From Paraburkholderia kururiensis JCM 10599 = LMG 19447 (GTDB lineage Bacteria; Pseudomonadota; Gammaproteobacteria; Burkholderiales; Burkholderiaceae): a DNA stretch of 64,000 bases. Location of the stretch: NCBI RefSeq assembly GCF_003986935.1, contig NZ_RJZE01000013.1, forward strand, positions 155,991-219,990, read 5' to 3'. Shown piece after piece: positions 52,338-60,999 of the stretch. Made by a program: the position numbers and the translations under genes. Position 1 is the stretch's first letter. The number at the start of each line of letters is the position of its first letter. Below the pieces are notes generated by a model that was not told where the DNA came from, did no database searches, and saw only the letters and a list, made by a program, of their open reading frames with translations.

Positions 52338-53450
52338 TTAGAACGAGTGCTGGATGCCGGCGTACACGCCCGTCTGGCTGTGGCCAGGCAGCGGGTTCTC
52401 GTTGTAGGTCGTCGAGGAAACCGTACCGCCCGCACCTGCCGGGTTGGCATCCAGACCGAAGTTCGCGGTCTTGCTGTTACGCACCGTAGCGATCTGGATG
52501 TCGAGCAGCGTGCGCTTCGAGATGTTGTACGAGCCGCCGATCGTGTAGATCGTCGCGTTGCCTTGACCCTTGTTCGCGTTCACGTGATAGACCGCCGCGA
52601 TCAGGGCTGCAGCCGGCGTGGCTTGCCACGTTACACCGCCCCATTCGTGATCGAGCGAGGTCGGCGCAGCGCCGGCCAGCGTGGCGTCATGCGACGTGCG
52701 GATCGCCTGGTACGCGCCCTGGATCTTGAACGGACCGAGGAACACGTTGACCGCAGCCGTGTATTCACGCGAGAAGTTGAACGCGTCGGTGAAGAGGCCG
52801 TTGGCGTTGTTGCGGATTTCGTCGTAGATGCCGCGAACCTGGAAGAGCGACGACGTGTAGGTCAGTTGCAGACCGCCTTCACGGCCTTGCGACGTCGTGC
52901 CGTTACCGTTCCAGTTCGTCGCGTTCGACAGCGCGTACTGGCCGTACGCGTCAAAGCCGTAGAACTTCGGCGACTGGTACGAAATGTTGTTGCTCGACTG
53001 CGGCCAGTTGCGGCCACGCACCAGCGACGCCGACGACCAGTTCGACTGACCAAACGGATCGAAGTCCCACACGCCGTTCGAGATGAAGAGTTCGCGGCCC
53101 AAGAGCAGGGTACCGTAGTTGTCGTTCGACATACCGACGGTCGCCCAGCGATTGAAGAGGCCGCCGCCGCCAGGGCCCGTGCCGTTCATCGTGTTGAAGC
53201 TGCCTTCCAACTGGAACAGCACCTTGTTGCCGCCACCGATGTCTTCGACGCCCTTCATGCCCCACAGGCTCGTGCCCCAGTCACCGCTCTCCGCGCGCCA
53301 GCGCGAGGTCGAACCGGTGTAGCTGTTGTTCGGCAGCCCACTGATGTACTCGAGACCTGCGTCCAGGCGCCCATACAGCGTGACGCTACTCTGTGCGTGC
53401 GCAACCACGCCAGCCGACATCAGAGCTGCTGCGAGCAAAGCTTTCTTCAT
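52338..53450 (-). CDS. Gram-negative outer-membrane porin (OmpC-like, Burkholderiales type)
   Basis: Trimeric general porin of 370 residues. The signal peptide (KKALLAAALMSAGVVAHA) is followed by the standard start QSSVTLYGRLDAGLEYI, GSFNTMNG, the WGTSLWGMKGVEDIGGGNKVLFQLEG strand region and the C terminus QTGVYAGIQHSF ending in Phe. The start at 53450 has the Shine-Dalgarno GGAGGAGAAG. The terminator follows. The pore size or ion preference is not readable. Confidence 0.93.
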   Translation of the reverse strand: MKKALLAAALMSAGVVAHAQSSVTLYGRLDAGLEYISGLPNNSYTGSTSRWRAESGDWGTSLWGMKGVEDIGGGNKVLFQLEGSFNTMNGTGPGGGGLFNRWATVGMSNDNYGTLLLGRELFISNGVWDFDPFGQSNWSSASLVRGRNWPQSSNNISYQSPKFYGFDAYGQYALSNATNWNGNGTTSQGREGGLQLTYTSSLFQVRGIYDEIRNNANGLFTDAFNFSREYTAAVNVFLGPFKIQGAYQAIRTSHDATLAGAAPTSLDHEWGGVTWQATPAAALIAAVYHVNANKGQGNATIYTIGGSYNISKRTLLDIQIATVRNSKTANFGLDANPAGAGGTVSSTTYNENPLPGHSQTGVYAGIQHSF

Positions 53451-53984
53451 CTTCTCCTCCATACCCTGTCAAGAAGTCAACCCAGTACTGCGAATGGTGT
53501 TCGCACGCATCACGCGGCGAACAGGAACCGGAATTTTGGGAGACGGTGCACTGAGGATCGCTGTGGTATGACGCGGCCAGACAACTGGCTCTTATCCCGT
53601 CATGCCGATCCTGCGTTGACCGGTGTCTCCTCCGTTTTTGAAGTGAAACTACTTTTAATCAACTTTGTTTTGCTACTTTGGTTACTAATTTAGCAAAAAA
53701 GACTCGCCCGGGCGAACAAATTCGCGTGACTTCGGTCAGGTGTCGTCAAATTGCAATAGATCGATGCTGCGGGACGCCTGACAACAGCAGTGAAAATTCC
53801 GCCAGGCCTTGTCTGATAAAGGACTCACGGCTTTTGACAGGGGGCGTTCAGGATTCTCTGTATTGACGCCAGAAAACTCCCGGAGTAGTGCGAAAGAACG
53901 GCTGTTTGGGCCGGTTTTGGCGGGTTTGCGGCGGCTTTTGGGGTCTTCCTGCGCGGGGAGCGGAAGGGGCGCGGAGCAAAAGAA
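53451..53984. other. Long porin upstream region, no gene seen
   Basis: About 530 bases between the porin start and the terminator of the importer operon. It is clearly AT-richer than the rest (53630-53700 is rich in A and T), with TTGACA-like hexamers on both strands but no well-spaced promoter. TCGCCCGGGCGA at 53704-53715 is a perfect 12-base palindrome, adjacent to an A-run (53695-53700). No convincing open frame exceeds 60 codons. A long porin 5' leader or regulatory region is the simplest explanation. Confidence 0.5.
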
Positions 53985-54003
53985 AAGGCGCCGTAAGCGC
54001 CTT
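53978..54003 (-). terminator. Intrinsic terminator of the amino acid importer operon
   Basis: On the minus strand AAGGCGC pairs with GCGCCTT around TTACG, followed by TTCTTTT. It is 93 bases beyond the end of the ATPase gene. Confidence 0.75.
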
Positions 54004-54096
54004 GTAAAACTACATTGACTACATTCGCCGCCCCGTATCAAGACAACAAGGACGACGTACGGTCTTCAGACCGGCGACATACCGTCGCGCGGCCCG

Positions 54097-54885
54097 CTAT
54101 TTGAGACTGCCCGACAGGAACTGCTTGAGGCGCTCGCTCTTCGTATTGCCGAACACCTCGCTGGGGTGGCCTTCCTCCTCCACGCGACCCTGGTGCAGGA
54201 ACATCACGTGGTTGGATACGTTGCGCGCGAAGGCCATTTCGTGGGTCACGACGATCATCGTGCGGCCTTCTTCGGCGAGCGTCTGCATCACCTTCAGCAC
54301 TTCGCCAACGAGCTCCGGGTCGAGCGCCGACGTCGGTTCGTCGAAGAGCATGACGTCGGGCTGCATGGCGAGTGCCCGCGCAATCGCGACGCGCTGTTGC
54401 TGGCCGCCCGACAGATGCGAGGGGTACTGCTTCTCGACGCGCGGCGCGAGGCCCACCTTCTCCAGATACGTGCGGGCGCGCTCCTCCGCCTCGCGGCGCG
54501 GCACGCCGAGCACGTGCACGGGCGCCTCCACGATGTTTTCGAGCACGTTCATGTGCGCCCACAGATTGAAGTGCTGGAACACCATCGAAAGCTTGGTGCG
54601 CACGCGCTGCAGTTGCTTCTGGTCCGACACGCGCAGCGCGCCGGAACGGTTGTCCTGTAGCGTGCGCACTTCTTCGCCGTCCACGAAGATGCGGCCCGCG
54701 TTGGGTTGTTCGAGAAAGTTGATGCAGCGAAGCATCGTGCTCTTGCCCGAACCGGACGAGCCGATGATGCTGATCACGTCGCCGGCGTTCGCCTTGAGCG
54801 ACACGCCTTTCAATACTTCGTTGTCGCCGTACTGTTTGTGCAGCGTATCGACGAAGAGCTTCTGCTTGTGCGTCTGGGAATCCAT
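54097..54885 (-). CDS. Polar/basic amino acid ABC transporter ATP-binding protein (HisP-like)
   Basis: ATPase of 262 residues for a histidine/lysine/arginine/ornithine-type importer. Walker A GSSGSGKST is at about 42-50, the signature LSGGQQQR near 159-166, Walker B VMLFDEPTSALDPE, and the H-loop in VVTHEM. QHFNLWAHMNVLENI is typical of the HisP/GlnQ subgroup. It is the last of four minus-strand genes (binding protein, two permeases, ATPase), the classic order of the His/ArtJ systems. Confidence 0.93.
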   Translation of the reverse strand: MDSQTHKQKLFVDTLHKQYGDNEVLKGVSLKANAGDVISIIGSSGSGKSTMLRCINFLEQPNAGRIFVDGEEVRTLQDNRSGALRVSDQKQLQRVRTKLSMVFQHFNLWAHMNVLENIVEAPVHVLGVPRREAEERARTYLEKVGLAPRVEKQYPSHLSGGQQQRVAIARALAMQPDVMLFDEPTSALDPELVGEVLKVMQTLAEEGRTMIVVTHEMAFARNVSNHVMFLHQGRVEEEGHPSEVFGNTKSERLKQFLSGSLK

Positions 54886-54909
54886 CGAAGTCCTTGGGCG
54901 GGCGCCTGA

Positions 54910-55623
54910 TTACTTGCCTTGCGGCCGCAGGTAAGCGAGCCAGCGGTGCTCGGCGCGGCGGAACAGCCACACGAGCGTGAAAGAGATGGTGAGGTAGAGC
55001 AGCGCGGCAATGCCGAACGCGCCGAACGATTGATAGGTCGCCGAATTGACGTCACGCGCGATCTTGAGGATGTCGGGCACCGTGGCCGTGAACGCCACCG
55101 TAGTGGCGTGCAGCATCAGGATCACCTCGTTGCTGTAGTAGGGCAACGCGCGGCGCAGCGCCGACGGCAGGATCACGCGCCGGTACAGCGTGAAGGTGGA
55201 CATGCCGTAGGCGCGGGCCGCCTCGATCTCGCCGTAGGGCGTGGCCTTGATGGCGCCGGCGAAGATTTCCGTCGTGTAGGCGCAGGTGTTGAGCGTGAAA
55301 GCGAGCAGCGTGCAATTCATGCCCTCGCGGAAGAACGCGTTGGTGAGCTCGTGCGAGCGGACGATCTCGAGACTGTAGAGGCCCGTATAGCAGAGCAGCA
55401 ACTGCACGTAGAGGGGCGTGCCGCGAAAGATGTAGGTGTAGAGCCACACGAGGCCCGCGAGCCATTTCTTCTTCGACACACGCGCCACCGCGAGCGGCAC
55501 CGAAAGGCAGAAGCCGAGTCCGATGGAAACGACGAGCAGCCACAGCGTGATCGCGACGCCGGTGAAGCGGTAGCCGTCGGTGTAGAGATAGTTGCGCCAG
55601 TATTGCTGGATCAGCTCGAGCAT
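54910..55623 (-). CDS. Amino acid ABC transporter permease (HisM-like)
   Basis: Inner-membrane permease of 237 residues with about five helices. The HEAAARAYGMS-type EAA loop is seen as YGEIEAARAYGMSTFTLYRRVILPSALRRALPYYSNE, which couples to the ATPase. IFRGTPLYVQLLLCYTGLY is typical of HisM. The gene lies 24 bases before the ATPase start and 9 bases after the other permease, so all are co-transcribed. Confidence 0.92.
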   Translation of the reverse strand: MLELIQQYWRNYLYTDGYRFTGVAITLWLLVVSIGLGFCLSVPLAVARVSKKKWLAGLVWLYTYIFRGTPLYVQLLLCYTGLYSLEIVRSHELTNAFFREGMNCTLLAFTLNTCAYTTEIFAGAIKATPYGEIEAARAYGMSTFTLYRRVILPSALRRALPYYSNEVILMLHATTVAFTATVPDILKIARDVNSATYQSFGAFGIAALLYLTISFTLVWLFRRAEHRWLAYLRPQGK

Positions 55624-55632
55624 AGGTTCGCC

Positions 55633-56322
55633 TTAGAGTTCCGCTTTGCGCACGCCGGTCGAGTAGCGCTTTTCGAGGTAGATGAGCACGAAGTTCGAAA
55701 CCGTCGTGATGCCGAGGTAGATTGCCCCTGCAAGCAGCGTGAAGAAGAAGAACCGCAGCGTGCCCTTGCCGGCATCCTGCGAGGCCTTCACGACGTCGGC
55801 GAGGCCGATGATCGAGACGAGCGCCGTCGATTTCACCAGCACCTGCCAGTTGTTGCCGATGCCGGGCAGCGCGAAGCGCATCATCTGCGGGAACATGATG
55901 CGGTGGAATACCTGCCAGCCCGTCATGCCATAGGCGTGGCCGGCTTCCAGCTGGCCGCGCGGCACGGCGAGGAACGCGCCGCGGAACGTCTCGGTGAAAT
56001 ACGCACCGTAGATGAAGCCGAGCACGATGACACCGGCCGCGAAGGGGTCGATGTCGATCTGGTCCCAGCCGAGCATGTCCGTCAGGTTATTGAGCCAGAT
56101 CTGGATGCCGTAGAAGAGCAGCAACATCAGCACGAGGTCGGGCACGCCGCGAATGAGGGTGGTGTAGAGCGTGCCCACGCCGTGCGAGAGCCGGTTCTTG
56201 GAGAGCTTCGCTGCCGCGCCGAGGAGGCCCAGCAAAAACGAAAGCGCCAGCGAAAGAACTGCGAGCTTGACGGTCTGCCATGTGCCGGCGAGGATCAGCG
56301 GGCCGTAGCCTTGAAAGAGCAT
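55633..56322 (-). CDS. Amino acid ABC transporter permease (HisQ-like)
   Basis: Second permease subunit, 229 residues. The N terminus FQGYGPLILAGTWQTVKLAVLSLALSFLLG, LIRGVPDLVLMLLLFYGIQIWLN, and the EAA loop GQLEAGHAYGMTGWQVFHRIMFPQMMRFALPGIGNN identify it. It forms the heterodimeric membrane channel with the HisM-like partner. The gap to the binding protein gene is 167 bases and contains no gene; a stem or promoter could lie there but none is clear. Confidence 0.92.
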   Translation of the reverse strand: MLFQGYGPLILAGTWQTVKLAVLSLALSFLLGLLGAAAKLSKNRLSHGVGTLYTTLIRGVPDLVLMLLLFYGIQIWLNNLTDMLGWDQIDIDPFAAGVIVLGFIYGAYFTETFRGAFLAVPRGQLEAGHAYGMTGWQVFHRIMFPQMMRFALPGIGNNWQVLVKSTALVSIIGLADVVKASQDAGKGTLRFFFFTLLAGAIYLGITTVSNFVLIYLEKRYSTGVRKAEL

Positions 56323-56489
56323 ATCGAGGTCCTTGACGGCACGTCAGGCGCGCCGCGAAAGACGCGGCACTTCGCGTGCCGCTGTGCAAATGAAACCAGG
56401 GATGCTCCGCCGTTGCCGGCGAAACGGTGTCGTGGACTTTATTACCGCCCCCGCACGAAACACCATCGGTGCTCGCCCGGGCGCGGGTG

Positions 56490-57269
56490 CTACTGGCTTC
56501 CCGGGTAGATGTCGAAGTCGAAGTACTGCTTCGCGAGCTTGCGGAACGTGCCGTCCTGATGGATTTCGGCCAGCGCCGTGTTGAACATCGCCTTCAATTC
56601 GATATCTTCGGGACGCAGACCGATCGCCGTACCTTCGCCGATCGTCTTCGGGTCCTTCACTTCGGGACCGGCGAAGGCGAAGCCTTTGCCGCGCGGCGTC
56701 TTGAGGAAGCCGGCGTCGGCCTGCACTTCGTCCTGCAGCGTCGCGTCGAGTCGTCCCGAGAGCAGGTCCGCATAGACCTGATCCTGATTCGGATAGGTGA
56801 CGACCGTCACGCCCTTCGGCTCCCACCAGGCTTTGGCGTACGCCTCCTGAGTCGAGCCTTGCTCGACGCCCACGCGCTTGCCCTTGAGCGATGCGGCCGT
56901 GGGCAAAAGCGGCGAGCCGGCTTTGGCGACCATCCGGGCGGGCGCGTCGTACATCTTGTCGGAGAAGGCGATCTGCTGGCGGCGCTGCCCGGTAACGGTG
57001 TAGGACGACACGATTGCGTCGAATTTCCTCGCTTTCAGGGCGGGGATCATCCCGTCGAAGTCCTGCTCCACCCAGACGCATTTCACGTTCATCCGCGCAC
57101 ACAGGGCACGTGTGAGATCGACCTCGAAGCCGACCATCTGGCCGTTGGGCGCTTTCGATTCGAACGGCGGGTAGCTGGCATCGACGCCGATGCGCACGGT
57201 TTTCCATTCCTTCGCCATGGCCCCCGTGGCCATGACAGTAAGCGCCACGCAAACTGCGAGCTTCTTCAT
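56490..57269 (-). CDS. Lysine/arginine/ornithine-type periplasmic binding protein (ArgT/HisJ-like)
   Basis: Periplasmic binding protein of 259 residues with a signal peptide (KKLAVCVALTVMATGAMA) and the family-3 fold: VRIGVDASYPPFESKAPNGQMVGFEVDLTRALCARMNVKCVWVEQ (ligand-binding Tyr/Asp positions) and DGMIPALKARKFDAIVSSYTVT, ending AKQYFDFDIYPGS. The cysteines Cys38-type pair (LCARMNVKC) resemble the disulfide of HisJ/LAO. It is the first gene of the importer operon. A TAGAAT at 57345-57350 on the minus strand is a possible -10 about 75 bases upstream. Confidence 0.92.
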   Translation of the reverse strand: MKKLAVCVALTVMATGAMAKEWKTVRIGVDASYPPFESKAPNGQMVGFEVDLTRALCARMNVKCVWVEQDFDGMIPALKARKFDAIVSSYTVTGQRRQQIAFSDKMYDAPARMVAKAGSPLLPTAASLKGKRVGVEQGSTQEAYAKAWWEPKGVTVVTYPNQDQVYADLLSGRLDATLQDEVQADAGFLKTPRGKGFAFAGPEVKDPKTIGEGTAIGLRPEDIELKAMFNTALAEIHQDGTFRKLAKQYFDFDIYPGSQ

Positions 57270-57799
57270 GATTCTCCTGATACTGAGCGGTTGTCGCTGT
57301 GGCTGTGCGACACCCTCCCGGCCGGCTCGTGACCGGCCGCCGCTATTCTAGGCGGTCAAAAATTGGCGACACCGCTTTTTTGCCCTGCTGGATGGCCGGC
57401 ATGCGCGGTCCGGTCATGGGCTGCGGCCTTGCCTCGTGGCGCGGCTTGCGCCCGGTTTTGGGCCCGGCTTCACGGCGCGCCGAAGCGGGCGCTAAACCGG
57501 CGTCTCCCGGCTCTGTCCGTCTTGCACCGGTGCCTGCACAAGGCGACGCGAGGCCGGCGCAGGCCGAAAAGCGCGGTATTTTACCTGAACAGGATGGGCG
57601 TGCCAGTGCGGCGGCATGGGGCCGGAAGAGGGCGGGCGATGGTGGGGCGGGGACGTGCGCCGATGGATGCCGGCGCAACCGTTGGAGCGCCGAAGCGGCT
57701 GGGAAGGAGAAGAACGGAAAGGCGGCCCCCGTCACGAAACCGGGATGCCGCGTCCGTCAGCGGCCGGGCATGCCTTGCGTGCCCGGCCGCGGGACAGCG
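57270..57799. other. GC-rich intergenic region, no gene seen
   Basis: 530 bases between the start of the amino acid binding protein gene and the end of the Spy-like gene. It holds the importer promoter region, a GGCCGG/CCGGCC inverted repeat at 57320-57338, and several open frames of 90-200 codons on both strands that lack signal peptides, motifs or ribosome sites. I regard them as chance frames in GC-rich DNA. Confidence 0.55.
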
Positions 57800-58339
57800 T
57801 TACTGCTGGACCGGCGCCGGCGCGCTCGCCGGGCCGCGGCGATGCTCCCAACGGTCACGCATTTTCTCGCGGTGCGCTTCCATTCGCTCGAAGCGCGTCT
57901 TGAGCTCCGTGCTCACCGTCGTCTTCTGCTGGTCGTTCAAGCCGTTGTAGAACGCAAGCCAGGCCTGCGCCGTTTCCTCGCGCAGTTGCACGTTCTGCTG
58001 TTCGGCCTGCTGACGTGCCGCATGCAGGGCGTTCAGATCGAGAATGGGCTGCTGCTTCATGGCGTCGAACTGCTGGCGCATCTTCTCGTGAATCGCGCGC
58101 TGGGCTTCGTGGTCGCGCTTCATCGTGTCGAGGGCGGCCTGCCACTGCTTTTCCTGGTCGGCATTCAGCTTGAGGCGGTCGTGTACCTGCGTGAGCTCTT
58201 TCATGAAATGCTCGTGCATGCCCGGACCGCCAGGGCCGCCAGGACCACCGGGCGGCGGCATCTGGGCGTAAGCGACGCCGAGCGAAAGCGTCAGCGCGGC
58301 AGCGGCAACGGCGAGAATGCGAGAGGGCTTCTTGTACAT
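57800..58339 (-). CDS. Spy/CpxP-family periplasmic stress protein
   Basis: Periplasmic chaperone-like or stress-sensing protein of 179 residues. The signal peptide (SRILAVAAAALTLSLGVAYA) is followed by a Gly/Pro repeat (PPPGGPGGPGGPG), then an all-helical body with two LTxxQ-like motifs, LNADQEKQW and LNDQQKTTV, diagnostic of the Spy/CpxP family, and charged helices to the C terminus. The ATG at 58339 is preceded by AAGGAGCATC. It is transcribed divergently from an OmpR-family response regulator across a region with CpxR-like boxes. In E. coli, Spy and CpxP are members of the Cpx regulon, and CpxP restrains the sensor. Confidence 0.85.
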   Translation of the reverse strand: MYKKPSRILAVAAAALTLSLGVAYAQMPPPGGPGGPGGPGMHEHFMKELTQVHDRLKLNADQEKQWQAALDTMKRDHEAQRAIHEKMRQQFDAMKQQPILDLNALHAARQQAEQQNVQLREETAQAWLAFYNGLNDQQKTTVSTELKTRFERMEAHREKMRDRWEHRRGPASAPAPVQQ

Positions 58340-58443
58340 CGTGATGCTCCTTGTGTGATCGTCGGTCGGAGCGGGTGCGCAATAATGGACGCGCATTTCC
58401 GCAACCGGTGATGCACAGCGTAGAGAGGCGCACGATGCGTCGT

Positions 58444-58539
58444 GTTACGGCCCCGTTCGGAGTCGTTACGCGACATTACGCCAGCCTTTCGTAGTAACGC
58501 CCCGTAACCCTTTGGGGAAAGTCGGGGGGCAAACGTAAC
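58444..58539. promoter_or_regulatory. CpxR-like box array between Spy-like gene and two-component system
   Basis: Six GTAAC/GTTAC/ATTAC half-sites occur in 96 bases. Two match the CpxR layout GTAAA-N5-GTAAA closely: GTAAC-N5-GTAAC at 58494-58508, and on the other strand GTAAT-N5-GTAAC at 58465-58479. Single half-sites lie at 58444-58448 and 58535-58539. Centres of the four inner half-sites are at -19.5, -9.5, +9.5 and +19.5 relative to 58486.5, so the array has dyad symmetry and helical spacing. The predicted binder is the OmpR-family regulator that starts at 58563. Confidence 0.55.
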
Positions 58540-58562
58540 GGGCCGCACGATAAACTTCCGCC

Positions 58563-59294
58563 ATGGCTACTCAAATCCTTGTCGTCGACGACGACGTAGA
58601 ACTGCGCGACCTGCTGCGCGACTATCTGGTCAAACAGGGCATCGAAGTGTCGGTGCTGCACGACGCCGGCTCGCTGGAGCGCCGGCTCGAACGCGAACGC
58701 CCCGACCTCATTGTGCTCGACCTGATGATGCCCGGCGTCGACGGCCTCACGGCGCTGCGCAAGCTGCGCGCCTCGGGCGACGACATCCCGGTGATCATGC
58801 TGACCGCGCGCGCCGACGACGTGGACCGCATCGTCGGTCTCGAACTCGGCGCCGACGACTACCTCGGCAAGCCGTTCAATCCGCGCGAACTGCTCGCGCG
58901 CGTGCAGGCGGTGCTGCGTCGCCGGCGCACGCTGCCGTCGGCCGCCGCGCCCGAGCAGCGCGAGCCGTTCTCGTTCGGCCGTTTCATGCTGGATTTCCAG
59001 TCGCGCGCGCTGCATCAGGAGGGCCGTCCGCTCACGCTGTCGGGCAGTGAATTCGCGCTCCTGAAGATTTTCGTCAATCACCCCATGCGCACGCTCACGC
59101 GCGAGCGCCTGCTCGAACTGCTGCACGGTCCCGAATACGACGGCACCGACCGCGGCATCGACGTGCAGGTGTGGCGCCTGCGCCGCATCCTCGAAACGGA
59201 TCCTTCCACGCCGCGTTTCATCCAGACGGTGCGCGGCCGTGGCTATGTCTTTGTGCCGGACGGAGAGCCAAACGCTCATGCGTCGACCGGTTGA
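58563..59294 (+). CDS. OmpR-family two-component response regulator (CpxR-like)
   Basis: Response regulator of 243 residues: a receiver domain with the acidic pair Asp10/Asp11 and phospho-acceptor Asp53 in VLDLMMPG, Thr81 in LTARADD and Lys103 in YLGKPF, followed by a winged-helix output domain with LTLSGSEFALLKIF and the recognition region RGIDVQVWRLRRILETDP. The chief function is inferred from a divergent Spy-like gene and the nearby box array: envelope stress or outer-membrane regulation. Within OmpR-family proteins it also resembles OmpR and Bordetella RisA, so the name CpxR is only by analogy. It overlaps the kinase gene by 17 bases. Confidence 0.93.
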   Translation: MATQILVVDDDVELRDLLRDYLVKQGIEVSVLHDAGSLERRLERERPDLIVLDLMMPGVDGLTALRKLRASGDDIPVIMLTARADDVDRIVGLELGADDYLGKPFNPRELLARVQAVLRRRRTLPSAAAPEQREPFSFGRFMLDFQSRALHQEGRPLTLSGSEFALLKIFVNHPMRTLTRERLLELLHGPEYDGTDRGIDVQVWRLRRILETDPSTPRFIQTVRGRGYVFVPDGEPNAHASTG

Positions 59295-60603
59295 TTCACT
59301 GTTCGGGCGGCTGGCCCTGCTGTTCATCGGGGTGCTGCTGCTGTCTCACGTGGCCTGGTTCGCGCTCATGCGGCTCGAACGCAACCAGTTGCAGACGCGC
59401 TATGCCGTCGAAGAGGCCACCTTTCTCGTCGAGGCGGTGCGGCAGCACGTCGCGCGCTCGCCGGATCAGCCGTTGCCTTCGCGCGTGCGGCTCGTCGACC
59501 CCACCAGCCGCGACGTCCCCATCAATCCCGATGACCTCCCGCCGTCGCTGCGCCGCTTCCTTGAAGACGTGCGCGACCGCATGCCGCCCGGCACCGACGT
59601 GCGCGTCGGTACGCCGGGACATCCGCCCACGCTGTGGGTGCGCTCGCCGGCCGATCGCAGCTGGATCGTCGTGCCGGTGCAGCCGTTGCGCCTGCTGAGG
59701 CCCATCGAAAAGATGGTGCCGTGGTTCATCATCATCTTCTCGGCCGCGCTGATCGCCGCGCTCGTGGCAGCGTGGCAGCTTCAGCAGCCGTTGCGCTCGC
59801 TTGCGCAGGCGGTGTCGCGCTTCGGCCGCGGGCTGCCCGTGCCGCCCGTGCCGGAACGCGGTCCGCGCGAACTGCGCCAGCTCACGCACGGCTTCAACCA
59901 GATGGTGCAGGAGGTGGCGCGCACGGACAACGATCGCGCCGTCATGCTGGCCGGCGTCGCGCACGATCTGAAGACGCCGCTTGCGCGGCTGCGGTTGCGC
60001 GCCGAAATGATGGAGGAAGCCCGCATGCGCGACGGCGTGGTACGCGACGTCGATTCCATGGCGCACATCGTCGACCAGTTCCTCGTTTTTGCGCACGACG
60101 GCGCGGACCGCAGCGAACCGGTGGAAGTGGACGAGCAGTGCCGGCGCATGGTGCGCTCGTACCGCGCCGTTGCCCCCGGCGCTGCCGCGATCGAAATGCG
60201 GCTGGAAGCAGGCGGCGGCTTCAAGCTTCCGGCGGCCACGCTGGAGCGCATCCTGTCGAACCTGCTCGACAACGCGCATGCCTACGGCGCACCGCCCGTC
60301 GTGGTCGCCACGGCGCGCACGGCCGGCGGCTACACGCTTTCGGTCAGCGACAGCGGCAAAGGTATCGCTCCGCAAGATCTCATCAACGCAAGCCGCCCGT
60401 TCGTGCGGCTCGACCCCGCGCGCGGCGGCAACGGGCATAGCGGGTTGGGGCTCGCCATCGTGGAGCGGCTGGTGCGGCGTGCAGGCGGTGAGTGGGAAAT
60501 TGGCAACCACGAAGGCGGCGGCCTGCGTGCACTGATGACGTTTTCGCAGGACGCCATGCCGCGTGGCGAGAAAAAAGAGGAGGCGCAGCAGGGCGCCTGG
60601 TGA
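59278..60603 (+). CDS. EnvZ/CpxA-like sensor histidine kinase
   Basis: Inner-membrane kinase of 441 residues. Membrane helices at about 8-30 and 146-168 frame a small periplasmic sensor domain (31-145, Pro/Asp rich). A HAMP linker (169-220) leads to the dimerisation domain with the phosphorylated His229 in GVAHDLKTPLARL, then the ATP domain: N box LLDNAHAYG, G1 DSGKGIA and G2 GHSGLGLAIVERL. The ATG at 59278 lies inside the regulator gene, giving coupled translation. Confidence 0.94.
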   Translation: MRRPVDSLFGRLALLFIGVLLLSHVAWFALMRLERNQLQTRYAVEEATFLVEAVRQHVARSPDQPLPSRVRLVDPTSRDVPINPDDLPPSLRRFLEDVRDRMPPGTDVRVGTPGHPPTLWVRSPADRSWIVVPVQPLRLLRPIEKMVPWFIIIFSAALIAALVAAWQLQQPLRSLAQAVSRFGRGLPVPPVPERGPRELRQLTHGFNQMVQEVARTDNDRAVMLAGVAHDLKTPLARLRLRAEMMEEARMRDGVVRDVDSMAHIVDQFLVFAHDGADRSEPVEVDEQCRRMVRSYRAVAPGAAAIEMRLEAGGGFKLPAATLERILSNLLDNAHAYGAPPVVVATARTAGGYTLSVSDSGKGIAPQDLINASRPFVRLDPARGGNGHSGLGLAIVERLVRRAGGEWEIGNHEGGGLRALMTFSQDAMPRGEKKEEAQQGAW

Positions 60604-60732
60604 GGCCGCGGGCCGCGGCTTGCATCCTCTGGTTGTGTGGTACGGCGAGTTGGACGAGTTGGATTGGAAGGTGTCCGATGCAGGCGCCTGAAGTGGGCGC
60701 CGCGTGAGAGACCTACGGTGCGCGCGGCGCGA

Positions 60733-60999
60733 CTACTCCGAGAATAGCGAATCGAGCGCAGAGGCGGCGTCGCTGTCCACGGTGTTGTAGGTGACCGTGT
60801 CGGCTTCGAAGATGTAGTTCGTCGTGTACTTGCCGAGACGAGCCAGAATTTCCTCCTGAACCACTTCGGGCGCCACGTCGAGCTTCAGATACCACGCTGT
60901 CGACGACAGGCGCGTCTGGAACGCTCCGTATTCGGCCATCAACTGGTCGAACGCGTGAGCATCCTGGTCGCGGCAGACGATGACCAGATTCCCCTTCAT
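60733..60999 (-). CDS. Small protein of unknown function, ferredoxin-like pattern
   Basis: An 88-residue protein starting MKGNLVIVCRDQDAHAFDQLMAEYG, then FQTRLSSTAWYLKLDVAPEVVQEEILARLGKYTTNYIFEADTVTYN and an acidic tail. The order strand, helix, strand, helix, strand resembles a ferredoxin-like fold, as in SinR-type or Cas2-like proteins, but no catalytic Asp pattern is apparent and I assign no function. The ATG at 60999 is chosen over a GTG six bases upstream, because GGAGG lies five bases before it. It lies between the sensor kinase and the diguanylate cyclase, convergent with the kinase gene. There are no CRISPR arrays or cas genes nearby. Confidence 0.6.
   Translation of the reverse strand: MKGNLVIVCRDQDAHAFDQLMAEYGAFQTRLSSTAWYLKLDVAPEVVQEEILARLGKYTTNYIFEADTVTYNTVDSDAASALDSLFSE

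Noticed and set aside
57343..57735. A 130-codon minus-strand frame and others in the gap before the Spy-like gene
   Set aside because: No signal, motif, conserved look or ribosome site; composition matches random GC-rich sequence.
60733..60999. Cas2 of a CRISPR system
   Set aside because: The fold pattern is loosely similar, but there are no repeats, no Cas1 and no catalytic Asp pattern.
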